DNA of 55,304 nucleotides from NCBI GenBank assembly GCA_964538675.1, contig CAZIGM010000007.1, positions 1 through 55,304 of the forward strand, in the 5' to 3' direction. The position numbers and the translations under genes were made by a program. The notes under the pieces were generated by a model. That model was not told the DNA's origin. It saw nothing but the letters and a program-made list of their open reading frames with translations, and made no database searches. The stretch is from CAZIGM01 sp964538675 (GTDB lineage Bacteria; Bacillota; Bacilli; Tepidibacillales; Tepidibacillaceae). Below, one piece after another: positions 7,241-16,345 of the stretch (position 1 is the first letter of the stretch; each line of letters begins with the position of its first letter).

Positions 7241-7666
7241 ATGTTTATGGGGGAATTTCAGCATAATATTGATGATAAAGGTCGAGTTATTATTCCAGCA
7301 AAGTTTAGAGATGAACTTAGAGATACATTTATTATCACTAGAGGCTTAGATAAAGCCCTGTTTGTTTATCCATTAAATGAATGGCAAGTAATAGAACAAA
7401 AGTTGAAAACTTTACCTTTTACTAAAGCAGATGCACGTAAATTTACTCGTTTTTTTTTCTCAGGAGCTATTGAAAGTGAAATAGATAAGCAGGGACGGGT
7501 AATTATTCCTACTAATCTAAGAAATTATGCTTTGCTTACTAAAGAATGTGTAGTAATAGGTGTTTCTAATAGGATAGAAATTTGGAGTAAAGAATATTGG
7601 GAATCATATTATCATGATTCTGAAGAGTCATTTAATGATATAGCAGAAACGTTAATTGATTTTTAG
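7241..7666 (+). CDS. mraZ: Transcriptional regulator MraZ
   Basis: The 141-residue protein contains two SpoVT/AbrB-like DNA-binding repeats, each with the (D)xxGRVIIP motif (about 12-19 and 84-91). This is diagnostic of MraZ, the conserved first gene of dcw clusters. MraZ forms ring oligomers and regulates its own operon. The ATG at 7241 has GAGGTG 7 nt upstream. An internal ATG two codons later is the alternative. rsmH follows after 36 nt. In Bacillus the region just upstream holds ylbO and DUF3397, and relatives of both are found near the start of this window. Confidence 0.95.
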   Translation: MFMGEFQHNIDDKGRVIIPAKFRDELRDTFIITRGLDKALFVYPLNEWQVIEQKLKTLPFTKADARKFTRFFFSGAIESEIDKQGRVIIPTNLRNYALLTKECVVIGVSNRIEIWSKEYWESYYHDSEESFNDIAETLIDF

Positions 7667-7702
7667 TAATTAATATTTTCTGTCATGGAGGCTTGAGGTC
7701 CT

Positions 7703-8641
7703 ATGTTTAGTCACAAACCAGTTTTTTTACATGAAGCTGTAAATGGTTTAAATATAAAAGCAAATGGTATTTATGTAGATTGCACATTAGGTGGTTCCGG
7801 TCACTCAAAATTAATTGCTTCAAAACTAAAGGATGGTGGAAGGTTAATAAGCTTCGATCAAGACGAAGATGCCATAAAAGTTGCTAATGAAAGACTAAGA
7901 GATTATAAAGATAAAATTACTTTAGTAAAAGCAAATTTTAAAAATATAAAAAATGAATTAAATGACAGAGGAATATTTAATGTAGATGGAATCCTGTTTG
8001 ATTTAGGTGTATCTTCTCCTCAATTAGATGAGGGAGAGAGGGGATTTAGCTATAGTATAGATGCTCAACTTGATATGCGAATGGACAGAGACAGTGTCCT
8101 AACCGCAAGGGATATTGTTAATGAATGGGATGAAAAAAAAATAGCGGAAATTATTTTTATGTATGGCGAAGAAAAATTTGCTAGAAGAATTGCAAAAAAT
8201 ATTAATGATTATAGAAAAATAAAAATGATTGAGAGGACAAGCGAACTGGCAGAAATTATAAAAGAAAGTATTCCAGCTCCCGCTAGAAGGACTGGTCCAC
8301 ATCCTGCCAAAAGAACATTTCAAGCTATTCGTATAGCAGTAAATGATGAATTAAATATATTAGAAAGCTCATTAGAAGATTCGATAGAGCTATTAAATGT
8401 AGAAGGAAGAATAAGTGTAATTACTTTTCATTCTTTAGAAGATAGAATTTGCAAAAAAAGTTTTTTGAAATATGCACAAGGATGTATCTGTCCACCAGAC
8501 TTTCCGATATGTACTTGTAACAAAACACCAATAATAAAAGTTATTACAAGAAAGCCAATAACTCCAAGTGAAACAGAGCTAGAGGATAATCCTAGGGCAC
8601 GCTCTGCAAAATTACGAATAGCGGAGAAACTATCGCAATAA
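7703..8641 (+). CDS. rsmH: 16S rRNA (cytosine1402-N4)-methyltransferase RsmH
   Basis: The 312-residue protein (also called MraW) has the SAM-binding VDCTLGGSGHS motif near 25-35, DGILFDLGVSSPQLD near 95-109, and the long family motif around RRTGPHPAKRTFQAIR near 194-209. It methylates N4 of C1402 in 16S rRNA at the P site. The length matches the family. It is the second gene of the dcw operon, with a GGAGG-type site before the ATG. Immediately after the stop codon is a 36-nt stretch resembling the hairpin module of the repeats at 25.4 kb and 35.5 kb. Confidence 0.95.
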   Translation: MFSHKPVFLHEAVNGLNIKANGIYVDCTLGGSGHSKLIASKLKDGGRLISFDQDEDAIKVANERLRDYKDKITLVKANFKNIKNELNDRGIFNVDGILFDLGVSSPQLDEGERGFSYSIDAQLDMRMDRDSVLTARDIVNEWDEKKIAEIIFMYGEEKFARRIAKNINDYRKIKMIERTSELAEIIKESIPAPARRTGPHPAKRTFQAIRIAVNDELNILESSLEDSIELLNVEGRISVITFHSLEDRICKKSFLKYAQGCICPPDFPICTCNKTPIIKVITRKPITPSETELEDNPRARSAKLRIAEKLSQ

Positions 8642-8677
8642 CACGACTAATTGCTTTAGCATTAAAGTATAATTTGT
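8642..8677 (-). repeat. Degenerate copy of the 36-nt hairpin module
   Basis: Read on the reverse strand, this stretch aligns without gaps to the modules at 25389-25424 and 35547-35582, with about 30 of 36 positions matching the first of these. Shared parts include CACGACTAA and TGCTTTAGCATTA. The palindromic core around GCTTTAGC is intact, but the outer arms have decayed. It begins right at the rsmH stop codon. Confidence 0.5.
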
Positions 8678-8753
8678 CCTTTTTGAATACTATTATTTAG
8701 ATAAAGTTAAACTTCATTTGAATAATGTTAAAATTTACAGGAGGAACTTCAAT

Positions 8754-9119
8754 ATGTCTATGTATACTAACGGAAATTTAGCTGTTGAATATAAAGATAA
8801 CAGCATTTCTAGTGTTAAAAATAAAACAAAAGATAAGAAAAAGATAACATCTTCAAAAGAGAAGTTATTTTATTTGATATCGATTATTATATTTGTAAGT
8901 TTAGCAGGTATCGTTATTTCAGGTTATGCTATTATTGCTGAAAATAATTATAAGGTTCAGGAATTAAATAAATCTATCACTAAAATCAATCAGGAAAATG
9001 AAAGATTAGAAATGGAAATTGCAGAATTAAGTTCCCCTGATAGAATCATAAAAATAGCTCAAGAGGATTTAGGAATGTCTTTAAGTGAAGATAGAATTAT
9101 CGTTTTGTCAGGTAATTGA
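8754..9119 (+). CDS. ftsL: Cell division protein FtsL-like
   Basis: The 121-residue bitopic protein has a Lys-rich cytoplasmic head, one transmembrane segment (about 41-63) and an extracellular coiled coil (NKSITKINQENERLEMEI, about 71-88), followed by a family-like end with IIKIAQEDLGM. This is the architecture of FtsL, which with FtsQ/DivIB and DivIC bridges the divisome to the septal synthase. Position between rsmH and the PBP gene is canonical. The ATG at 8754 is chosen because AGGAGG lies 9 nt upstream. An ATG 36 nt earlier has no such site. Sequence conservation in FtsL is low, so synteny carries much of the call. Confidence 0.8.
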   Translation: MSMYTNGNLAVEYKDNSISSVKNKTKDKKKITSSKEKLFYLISIIIFVSLAGIVISGYAIIAENNYKVQELNKSITKINQENERLEMEIAELSSPDRIIKIAQEDLGMSLSEDRIIVLSGN

Positions 9120-9155
9120 TATTGTGAATTTTTAAGTAATTAATAGGAGACAGTC

Positions 9156-11273
9156 ATGGATATTAGGAAGATAATAAAGAGGCGAACTGTATTAATAGGA
9201 ATAAGTATTACCCTCCTATTTTTTTTGCTATTATTTAATACATTTCTAATACAGACCGTTGATGCTCCAGAATTTAAAGAGCAAGCTAAAAATATTTGGA
9301 ATAATTCTTATATTCTAGAACCTGAAAGGGGAATTATTTTTGATAGAAATGGTGATAGGTTAGCCTATAACTCTTCTGCTTATACAGTTATTGCTGTTTT
9401 ATCGGAAGAAAATTCTGTTCATGTTACAGATCCTGTAGCTGCTTCAGCTCAATTGGCACCTATATTAAATATGTCCGAAAGTGATTTATATAAACTTTTA
9501 ACTAAGGATGCCTATCAAGTGGAATTGCGTCCTGGCGGATGGAAAGTTAATCTGGAAACTGCTGAAAAAATAAGCGAATTAAAAATACCTGGAATAATTT
9601 TAAGAGAAGAAGAAAAAAGATATTATCCATATAATTCATTTGCATCTTATGTACTAGGTTTTGTTAACTACGATAATGAGGCAGTGCTTGGAATAGAAAG
9701 TTACTATAATGATATATTATCGGGAACACCCGGAGAATTAAACGTTATGGAGGATTTAAAGGGTTATAAATTACCAGAAGGGGAATTACTGTACGAACCC
9801 GCTAAAAATGGTAATGACTTAGTTTTAACTATTGATAAAACCATTCAACAATATGTAGAAAATACATTAGATAAAGCGGTCGAATTATATAATCCTAAGA
9901 GTATGGTAGTTATTGTAACTGAACCAAATACTGGAGAGATATTAGCTATGTCAAATCGTCCTAATTATAATCCAAATGAATATTGGGATATTGAGGACTA
10001 TAAAAATCCAGCAATAAATTATAATTTTGAACCAGGCTCAACTTTTAAAATTATTACTTTGGCAGCAGCTATAGAAGAAGGTGTATTTCGTCCAAATGAA
10101 ACATATATGTCTGGTTCTATTGATATATATGGGGATGTTATTAAAGATGCTAATAATGGTTCTGGTTGGGGTGAAATAACCTATTTAGAAGGAGTACAAA
10201 GATCAAGCAATGTAGCCTTTGTAAAATTAGGTTATGAAAAGCTAGGAAAAGAGAAGTTATTTTCTTATATTGAAGATTTTGGGTTTGGAAAAAAAACGGG
10301 TATTGATTTACCTGGCGAATCAAAAGGTATAATGAAAAGTGCTGATGAAGCTTATCCACTCGATGTTGCTGCAATATCTTTTGGACAAGGTGTTGCAGTT
10401 ACACCGATTCAGCAAGTTATGGCAGTTTCGGCTGTTGCAAATGGAGGCAATTTAATAACACCACATCTAGTAAAGGAAATTAAAAATAATGACTCAGAAG
10501 AGATAACTGAAGAGATTCAACCAATTATTCAAGCTCAAGTTATTTCTGAGAAGACAGCTAAAGATACGAGTTCAATCTTAGAAGAAGTTGTTAACTTTGG
10601 ACAGAGACCTGGTTATATTGATGGATATAATGTTGCAGGAAAAACAGGCACAGCTCAAAAAATAGGTCCTAATGGAGAGTATTTAGAAGATGCATATGTT
10701 GTTTCATATATTGGCTATGCACCATCTTATGACCCGAGATTATTAGTTTATGTAATAGTTGATGAACCGGACTTAGATTTTGCTTATTATGGTAGTACAG
10801 TTGCTGCTCCGATTTTTACAGAAATTATGCAAAATAGTTTAAGATATCTAAAAGTACCAAAAAGCACAGGAAATTCTGTTATAGTTAATGATGAGGTAGA
10901 TATTACGTTAAAAGATTATACAAATAATAAAGTTGTAAGTAGTGAAAATGAATTAAACGATATGGGATTAATTCCTGTTGTAATAGGAGATGGGGATAAG
11001 ATATTAAAGCAGTATCCTATTTCCGGGGAAAAGATATCAAAGGGGACGCGAGTTTATTTAGTAACCATTCCAAAAGAAGAATATAAGATTCCAAATCTTA
11101 TGGGTAAATCTATGCGTGAAGCTTTAGAATATTGCTCGGTACTTGATATTGATGTTAAAATTAATGGTGCTGGGATAGTTGTCAGTCAGAGTTTAACAGC
11201 TGATTTCCCGTATAACGGTGGAACTCTAGAAATTACACTTGAAGACCCTGCTAACAAAACTGATGATAATTAA
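9156..11273 (+). CDS. pbpB: Class B penicillin-binding protein with two PASTA domains (PBP2B-like)
   Basis: The 705-residue protein has an N-terminal signal anchor (about 12-31), a PBP dimerization domain, and a transpeptidase domain with STFK (S295 nucleophile), SSN (350-352) and KTGT (496-499). Two PASTA domains follow (about 580-645 and 646-700). This is the FtsI/PBP2B architecture: a septal peptidoglycan transpeptidase recruited with FtsW and FtsL. It differs from the next gene, spoVD, by having two PASTA domains and SSN instead of SCN. AGGAGA precedes the ATG. The gene ends at its own terminator, so spoVD is probably expressed separately. Confidence 0.9.
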   Translation: MDIRKIIKRRTVLIGISITLLFFLLLFNTFLIQTVDAPEFKEQAKNIWNNSYILEPERGIIFDRNGDRLAYNSSAYTVIAVLSEENSVHVTDPVAASAQLAPILNMSESDLYKLLTKDAYQVELRPGGWKVNLETAEKISELKIPGIILREEEKRYYPYNSFASYVLGFVNYDNEAVLGIESYYNDILSGTPGELNVMEDLKGYKLPEGELLYEPAKNGNDLVLTIDKTIQQYVENTLDKAVELYNPKSMVVIVTEPNTGEILAMSNRPNYNPNEYWDIEDYKNPAINYNFEPGSTFKIITLAAAIEEGVFRPNETYMSGSIDIYGDVIKDANNGSGWGEITYLEGVQRSSNVAFVKLGYEKLGKEKLFSYIEDFGFGKKTGIDLPGESKGIMKSADEAYPLDVAAISFGQGVAVTPIQQVMAVSAVANGGNLITPHLVKEIKNNDSEEITEEIQPIIQAQVISEKTAKDTSSILEEVVNFGQRPGYIDGYNVAGKTGTAQKIGPNGEYLEDAYVVSYIGYAPSYDPRLLVYVIVDEPDLDFAYYGSTVAAPIFTEIMQNSLRYLKVPKSTGNSVIVNDEVDITLKDYTNNKVVSSENELNDMGLIPVVIGDGDKILKQYPISGEKISKGTRVYLVTIPKEEYKIPNLMGKSMREALEYCSVLDIDVKINGAGIVVSQSLTADFPYNGGTLEITLEDPANKTDDN

Positions 11274-11291
11274 ATAATTTTTTGTTTGTTT

Positions 11292-11318
11292 AATAGCAGA
11301 ATTTTCTGCTATTTTTTT
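11292..11318 (+). terminator. Rho-independent terminator between pbpB and spoVD
   Basis: AATAGCAGA and TCTGCTATT form a perfect 9-bp stem with an ATTT loop and a seven-T run (11312-11318). It separates the vegetative PBP gene from the sporulation PBP gene. Confidence 0.85.
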
Positions 11319-11424
11319 ATGTCACAAGAGTTATGTATGAATAATTCCCTTTAATTATAGCTTGTTCTAATCATCGTAATAAATGAATAGTTTGTTACTA
11401 AAGATATTTTGAGGGGGATTTAAG

Positions 11425-13341
11425 TTGCGACGGGTTTCTCAAGTAATTGTAAAAAAAAGAATATGGATAACATTAGTAGTAGGTATTATTATTTTTTCAT
11501 CGTTGATTATTAGACTAGGATATATTCAACTAGTTAAAGGCAGTTGGATAACTGAGCAAGCAGAGGACTTATGGAGTAGAGATATTCCTGTTGAAGCAAA
11601 AAGAGGATCAATAGTTGATCGGAATGGGGATGTATTAGTATATAATATTAGTTCTCCTTCTGTTATAGCAATACCAGTTCAAATTAAAGATGCAGAATCT
11701 ACTGCTGTGGAACTAGCAAATATATTAAATATGAACGAGGAAAAGATATATAAGTTAATCACTAAGAAAGAACTCATGGTAAACGTTGCTAGAAAAATTA
11801 CTGAAGAAAAAGCGAAAGACATTCAAGCACTGGATTTGCCTGGGATAGCAATAACTGAAGAGAACAAAAGATATTATACAGAAAATAATATAGCATCTCA
11901 TGTATTAGGATTTGTAGGTATTGATAATCAAGGATTAGCTGGTATCGAATTAGTATATGATGAATTATTAAAGGGAAAAAGGGGATCTATATCTTATTCA
12001 GCCGATGCAAGTGGTAGAAAGATGCCTAATCAGGATGAAATATATAATCCACCAGAAACCGGAAATAATGTTGTTCTTACAATAGATAAAGAAATTCAAT
12101 CTTTTATTGAAAGAGAGCTCGATCAGGCTATGCTTCAATATAGTGCAGATAATGCTTTAGCCATTGCTATGGATCCAAACACAGGGGAAATTCTTGGAAT
12201 GGCAAGCAGACCGAATTATGATCCTAGTAATTATGCTGACTATCCTAGTATGATATATGATAGGAATTTACCGATTTGGATGGCTTACGAGCCAGGTTCG
12301 ACTTTTAAAATAATTACATTAGCTGCTGCGTTAGAAGAAGATGCAATTGCTTTAGATGATACATACTATTGTGATGGCTCAATAGAAGTGGCTGGAGTTG
12401 AACTACATTGCTGGAAAAGTGGGGGACATGGCTCGGAAACTTTCTTAGAGGTTGTTGAGAATTCATGTAATCCAGGTTTTGTAGTAATGGGGCAAAGACT
12501 TGGAAAAGAAAAACTATTTAATTATATAAGTGATTTTGGTTTTGGTGAAAAAACTGGCATTGATTTGCCAGGTGAACAAAAAGGTATTCTATTTGATATT
12601 GATGATGTAGGACCAGTAGAATTAGCCACGACATCCTTTGGTCAAGGTGTATCAGTTACTCCTATTCAACAAGTAGTAGCAGTAGCTGCTGTTATAAATG
12701 GAGGAGACTTATTAAAACCTTATATAGTAAAAGAAGTAAGGGATCCTGTTACGAACGAAGTTATATTAAATGTGGAACCAGAAGTAAAAAGGCAAGTTAT
12801 TTCCGAGGAAACTTCTAAAGAGGTAAGAGAAACCTTGGAGAGTGTTGTAGCTAATGGAACGGGTAGAAATGCGTATATTGATAGTTACCAAGTTGGAGGG
12901 AAAACTGGTACGGCACAAAAGATAGGAGAAAATGGTGGTTATTTAAGTAATAATCATATAGTATCATTTATCGGTTTTGCTCCAACAGATAATCCAGAGA
13001 TATTAATATACGTTGCAATTGATAATCCTAAAGGAATACAATTTGGTGGTGTAGTAGCTGCTCCTATTGTTAAAAATATACTTTATAGTTCACTGCAATA
13101 TCTAGAAGTACCACCACAAAAAGAACAAATCGAGATGGAATATCGATATGGTATTGATACTCCTTATGTAGAAGTTCCTAACTTAATTGATAGTACTAAA
13201 CAAGAATTAAGTCAAAGCTTATATATTGATTTCTATTTAGAAATAGATGGGGAAGGGAAATTTGTGATTGAACAAATACCTAAACCAGGTTTAAGAGTGG
13301 AAAAAGGTTCAACTATTCGTTTATATTTTGGTGACAAGTAG
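11425..13341 (+). CDS. spoVD: Sporulation-specific penicillin-binding protein SpoVD
   Basis: The 638-residue class B PBP has a signal anchor (about 12-33), active-site STFK (S292), SCN (347-349), KTGT (from K493) and a single C-terminal PASTA domain (about 575-638). SCNPGFV and the Cys-bearing YYCDGSIEVAGVELHCW segment are typical of SpoVD, whose cysteines form a disulfide controlled by StoA and ResA. It works with SpoVE in spore cortex synthesis. Translation starts at TTG 11425 after AGGGGGAT. The 106-nt gap after the pbpB terminator should hold its promoter, expected to be SigE-dependent, but I could not identify a convincing SigE site. A terminator follows. Confidence 0.92.
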   Translation: MRRVSQVIVKKRIWITLVVGIIIFSSLIIRLGYIQLVKGSWITEQAEDLWSRDIPVEAKRGSIVDRNGDVLVYNISSPSVIAIPVQIKDAESTAVELANILNMNEEKIYKLITKKELMVNVARKITEEKAKDIQALDLPGIAITEENKRYYTENNIASHVLGFVGIDNQGLAGIELVYDELLKGKRGSISYSADASGRKMPNQDEIYNPPETGNNVVLTIDKEIQSFIERELDQAMLQYSADNALAIAMDPNTGEILGMASRPNYDPSNYADYPSMIYDRNLPIWMAYEPGSTFKIITLAAALEEDAIALDDTYYCDGSIEVAGVELHCWKSGGHGSETFLEVVENSCNPGFVVMGQRLGKEKLFNYISDFGFGEKTGIDLPGEQKGILFDIDDVGPVELATTSFGQGVSVTPIQQVVAVAAVINGGDLLKPYIVKEVRDPVTNEVILNVEPEVKRQVISEETSKEVRETLESVVANGTGRNAYIDSYQVGGKTGTAQKIGENGGYLSNNHIVSFIGFAPTDNPEILIYVAIDNPKGIQFGGVVAAPIVKNILYSSLQYLEVPPQKEQIEMEYRYGIDTPYVEVPNLIDSTKQELSQSLYIDFYLEIDGEGKFVIEQIPKPGLRVEKGSTIRLYFGDK

Positions 13342-13368
13342 TAAAAGAAATATTAAAATAGTATTAGT

Positions 13369-13404
13369 AGCCAGGAATTTAGTTAAAAGATTACCTGGCT
13401 TTTC
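13369..13404 (+). terminator. Rho-independent terminator after spoVD
   Basis: AGCCAGG and CCTGGCT form a 7-bp GC-rich stem around an 18-nt A/T-rich loop, followed by TTTT. Confidence 0.65.
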
Positions 13405-13415
13405 TATGAATGTTC

Positions 13416-13446
13416 TTGTTTTCTTTATATTTATTTTGTCTATAAT
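13416..13446 (+). promoter_or_regulatory. Probable promoter upstream of murE
   Basis: A perfect TATAAT lies at 13441-13446. The best -35 is a weak TTGTTT at 13416-13421, 19 bp away. It would let murE and downstream genes be expressed independently of spoVD, which lies behind a terminator. Confidence 0.45.
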
Positions 13447-13470
13447 ATAGGTAAGCAAAGGAGGGGGAAA

Positions 13471-14949
13471 ATGAATTTAGAACAGTTAATAAAGCCGTTA
13501 CTTATATTAAAAAAAATTGGTGAAATTAATATTGAAGTAAATGATATTAAAGTAGATTCAAGAAAGATTGAACAGGGTGATCTATTTATTTGTTTACCTG
13601 GATTTGCTACTGATGGTCATGAGTATGCACAGAAAGCAGTCGATAACGGGGCAGTAGCTATAATGTGTGAAAGAGAATTATCAGTAGAAGTACCACAAAT
13701 CATTGTGAAAGATGCGAGATTTGCTATGGCATTTTTATCAGATAAATTTTATAATCATCCTTCAAGTAGATTGAGAGTGATTGGTGTTACTGGTACAAAT
13801 GGGAAAACGACAACTACTTTTTTAATAGATAAAATAATTACGGATCAAAATCATGTTACGGGATTAATAGGTACTATTAAAATGAAAATTGGTAGTGAGG
13901 TAGTTAATGTTAAAAATACGACACCAGATGCTATTGATTTACATAAGAATTTTGATAAGATGATTAAGGTTGGGTCGGAGTATGTAACAATGGAAGTTTC
14001 TTCGCATGCACTAGATATTGGTAGGGTAAGAGGAGTAGATTATAATATTGCTGTATTTACAAATTTGACGCAAGATCACCTTGATTATCATGGAACTATG
14101 GAGAAATATCGTGAAGCTAAAGGTTTGTTATTCTCCCAGTTAGGGAATGCATATGGAAAGGATATTAAATATGCTGTATTAAATGCTGATGACAAAGCTA
14201 GTCAATATTTTAATAGAATAACTGCCGCTCAAGTTATAACATATGGTATTGATAGCGATGCTGATGTAAGAGCTACAAACTTAAGTATTACAGAACAAGG
14301 CACTAGTTTTACATTGAAAAGTTTTAAAGGAATAATTGATATTAATTTAAAAATGATTGGGAAATTTAGTGTCTATAATTCTTTAGCTGCTATTACAGTT
14401 GCATTAATAGAGAATATTGCTTTAGATGAGATTAAAAAAAGTATTGAGGATATTACTGGAGTAGATGGACGTTTTGAATTAGTAACTCTTAATCAAGATT
14501 TTACGGTTATAGTTGATTATGCTCATACGCCAGATGGTTTAGAGAATGTTCTAAAGACAATTAAGGAATTTGTAAAAGGGAAAATTTACTGTGTTTTTGG
14601 TGCAGGAGGGGACAGAGATAAAACAAAAAGACCATTAATGGGTAATATAGCTACAACATATAGCGATATTGCGATAGTAACCTCTGATAATCCTAGAACA
14701 GAAAATCCTGAGCAAATAATAAAGGACATAGTAGAAGGTATTGAAAAAAATGAATCAGAAAATTTTAGTTATACAACAATCAACGACCGAAAAAAGGCAA
14801 TAGAATTTGCTATAAATAATGCCGAAAAAGGTGATGTAGTAATTATTGCTGGAAAGGGTCATGAAACTTATCAGATTTTAAATGACAAGGTAATACATTT
14901 TGATGATAGAGAAGTAGCAAGAAATGCTATTAGGAGCAGATTTTTATGA
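13471..14949 (+). CDS. murE: UDP-MurNAc-L-Ala-D-Glu:meso-diaminopimelate ligase MurE
   Basis: The 492-residue Mur ligase has the ATP-binding GTNGKTTTT motif (108-116), the central domain with HLDYHGTMEKY, and DNPR at 406-409. In MurE, DNPR marks specificity for meso-diaminopimelate rather than lysine, so the cell wall is predicted to be DAP-type. It adds the third residue of the stem peptide in the cytoplasm. The ATG follows AAAGGAGGGGG. The stop overlaps the murF start by 4 nt (ATGA), which implies translational coupling. Confidence 0.95.
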   Translation: MNLEQLIKPLLILKKIGEINIEVNDIKVDSRKIEQGDLFICLPGFATDGHEYAQKAVDNGAVAIMCERELSVEVPQIIVKDARFAMAFLSDKFYNHPSSRLRVIGVTGTNGKTTTTFLIDKIITDQNHVTGLIGTIKMKIGSEVVNVKNTTPDAIDLHKNFDKMIKVGSEYVTMEVSSHALDIGRVRGVDYNIAVFTNLTQDHLDYHGTMEKYREAKGLLFSQLGNAYGKDIKYAVLNADDKASQYFNRITAAQVITYGIDSDADVRATNLSITEQGTSFTLKSFKGIIDINLKMIGKFSVYNSLAAITVALIENIALDEIKKSIEDITGVDGRFELVTLNQDFTVIVDYAHTPDGLENVLKTIKEFVKGKIYCVFGAGGDRDKTKRPLMGNIATTYSDIAIVTSDNPRTENPEQIIKDIVEGIEKNESENFSYTTINDRKKAIEFAINNAEKGDVVIIAGKGHETYQILNDKVIHFDDREVARNAIRSRFL

Positions 14950-16319
14950 TATTAAGTATTGATGAGGTAGTAAAACATGTTAATGGACGATTAATTAATG
15001 GAAAAGAGAATATTAGCATAAATGGTGTTAGTACTGATTCTCGAGAGGTATTTGAGGGGAATCTATTTGTTCCTTTAAAAGGGGAACAGTATGATGGACA
15101 TAACTTTGTTACAAAAGCAAAAGAAGCTGGAGCTGTGGCAACATTATGGCAAGATGATTTAGCATTACCAAATGTTAATATACCTATTATATTAGTATTG
15201 GATACATTGATAGCTTTACAGGATCTAGCTTTATATTACCGAAAGAAAATAAATCCAATCGTTATTGGTGTAACAGGAAGTAATGGAAAAACAACTACTA
15301 AGGATATAATATCCTCGACATTAATAAATAAATATAAGGTACATAAAACAAAAGGAAATCTTAATAATCATATTGGTGTACCATTAACGTTGCTAACAAT
15401 GCCTGAAAATACAGAGGTCGCTGTTATAGAAATGGGAATGAGTAATATTGGAGAGATTGAAAAACTTTCAACTATATCGCTACCCGATTATGCTGTAATA
15501 ACAAATGTGGGTGAATCCCATATTGAATATCTAGTTACAAGAGATAATATAGCTAAAGCAAAGCTAGAAATTTTAAAAGGGTTAAAAGGTGATGGATTTG
15601 CAATCTTACCTGGGGATGAGCTTTTAATAAGGTCAAAAATATCGAAAATTGATGGAATCGAAAATATTATTTGGGTAGGACAAAAAGATACAAACGATGT
15701 ATATCCTTTAAAGGTAAATTTGAATAATTTAGATGGAGTAGTTTTTACAGACTCAAATAACGAAGAATATTCTGTACCGCTTTTAGGTATTCATAATGTT
15801 GTTAATGCTCTTATGGCGATTCAAGTAGCTAAAAAATTAGGAGTTAATAAGCAGGATATACAGCAAGGTTTAACTAATATTGAATTAACTGGTATGAGAT
15901 TAGAAAAACTTTATGCTAAAAACGGATGTCTAGTATTAAATGATACCTATAATGCTAGTCCAACTTCAATGAAAGCAAGCTTAGAACTATTTGCATCATT
16001 AAACCAATTCAAACATAAAGCTGTAGTATTAGGGGATATGCTAGAACTAGGTGTTAAATCGGAAAAATATCATGAAGAGATAGGTAGAGTCTGTGCTAAT
16101 ATTAACCTCGATTACTTAATCGTAACAGGAGAATTAGGTAAATCGATTATTAAGGGTGCTAAAGATAGTGGTATAAATGATGAAAAAGTTAAATATTTTG
16201 AAGATATAAACCAAATTAGTGAGTTTATTCTTGAACATGTATCACCTGAAGCAGTGATATTAGTTAAGAGTTCAAGAGGTATTAAATTAGAAAGAGTAAT
16301 CGATCAGATACGAACATAG
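14946..16319 (+). CDS. murF: UDP-MurNAc-tripeptide:D-Ala-D-Ala ligase MurF
   Basis: The 457-residue ligase has GVTGSNGKTTTKD in the ATP domain, then KGNLNNHIGVPLTLL and EMGMSNIGEI, and LNDTYNASPTSMKASL in the C-terminal half, all typical of MurF. It adds D-Ala-D-Ala to complete the UDP-MurNAc-pentapeptide. It overlaps murE by 4 nt and is followed 26 nt later by mraY. Length and order are canonical. Confidence 0.95.
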   Translation: MILSIDEVVKHVNGRLINGKENISINGVSTDSREVFEGNLFVPLKGEQYDGHNFVTKAKEAGAVATLWQDDLALPNVNIPIILVLDTLIALQDLALYYRKKINPIVIGVTGSNGKTTTKDIISSTLINKYKVHKTKGNLNNHIGVPLTLLTMPENTEVAVIEMGMSNIGEIEKLSTISLPDYAVITNVGESHIEYLVTRDNIAKAKLEILKGLKGDGFAILPGDELLIRSKISKIDGIENIIWVGQKDTNDVYPLKVNLNNLDGVVFTDSNNEEYSVPLLGIHNVVNALMAIQVAKKLGVNKQDIQQGLTNIELTGMRLEKLYAKNGCLVLNDTYNASPTSMKASLELFASLNQFKHKAVVLGDMLELGVKSEKYHEEIGRVCANINLDYLIVTGELGKSIIKGAKDSGINDEKVKYFEDINQISEFILEHVSPEAVILVKSSRGIKLERVIDQIRT

Positions 16320-16345
16320 AAATAGAAAAGGGGATTTATTAATAA

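Noticed and set aside
7167..7349. Open frame starting upstream of mraZ in another frame
   Set aside because: It overlaps the promoter and the true mraZ frame, has no ribosome binding site, and translates to nothing recognisable.
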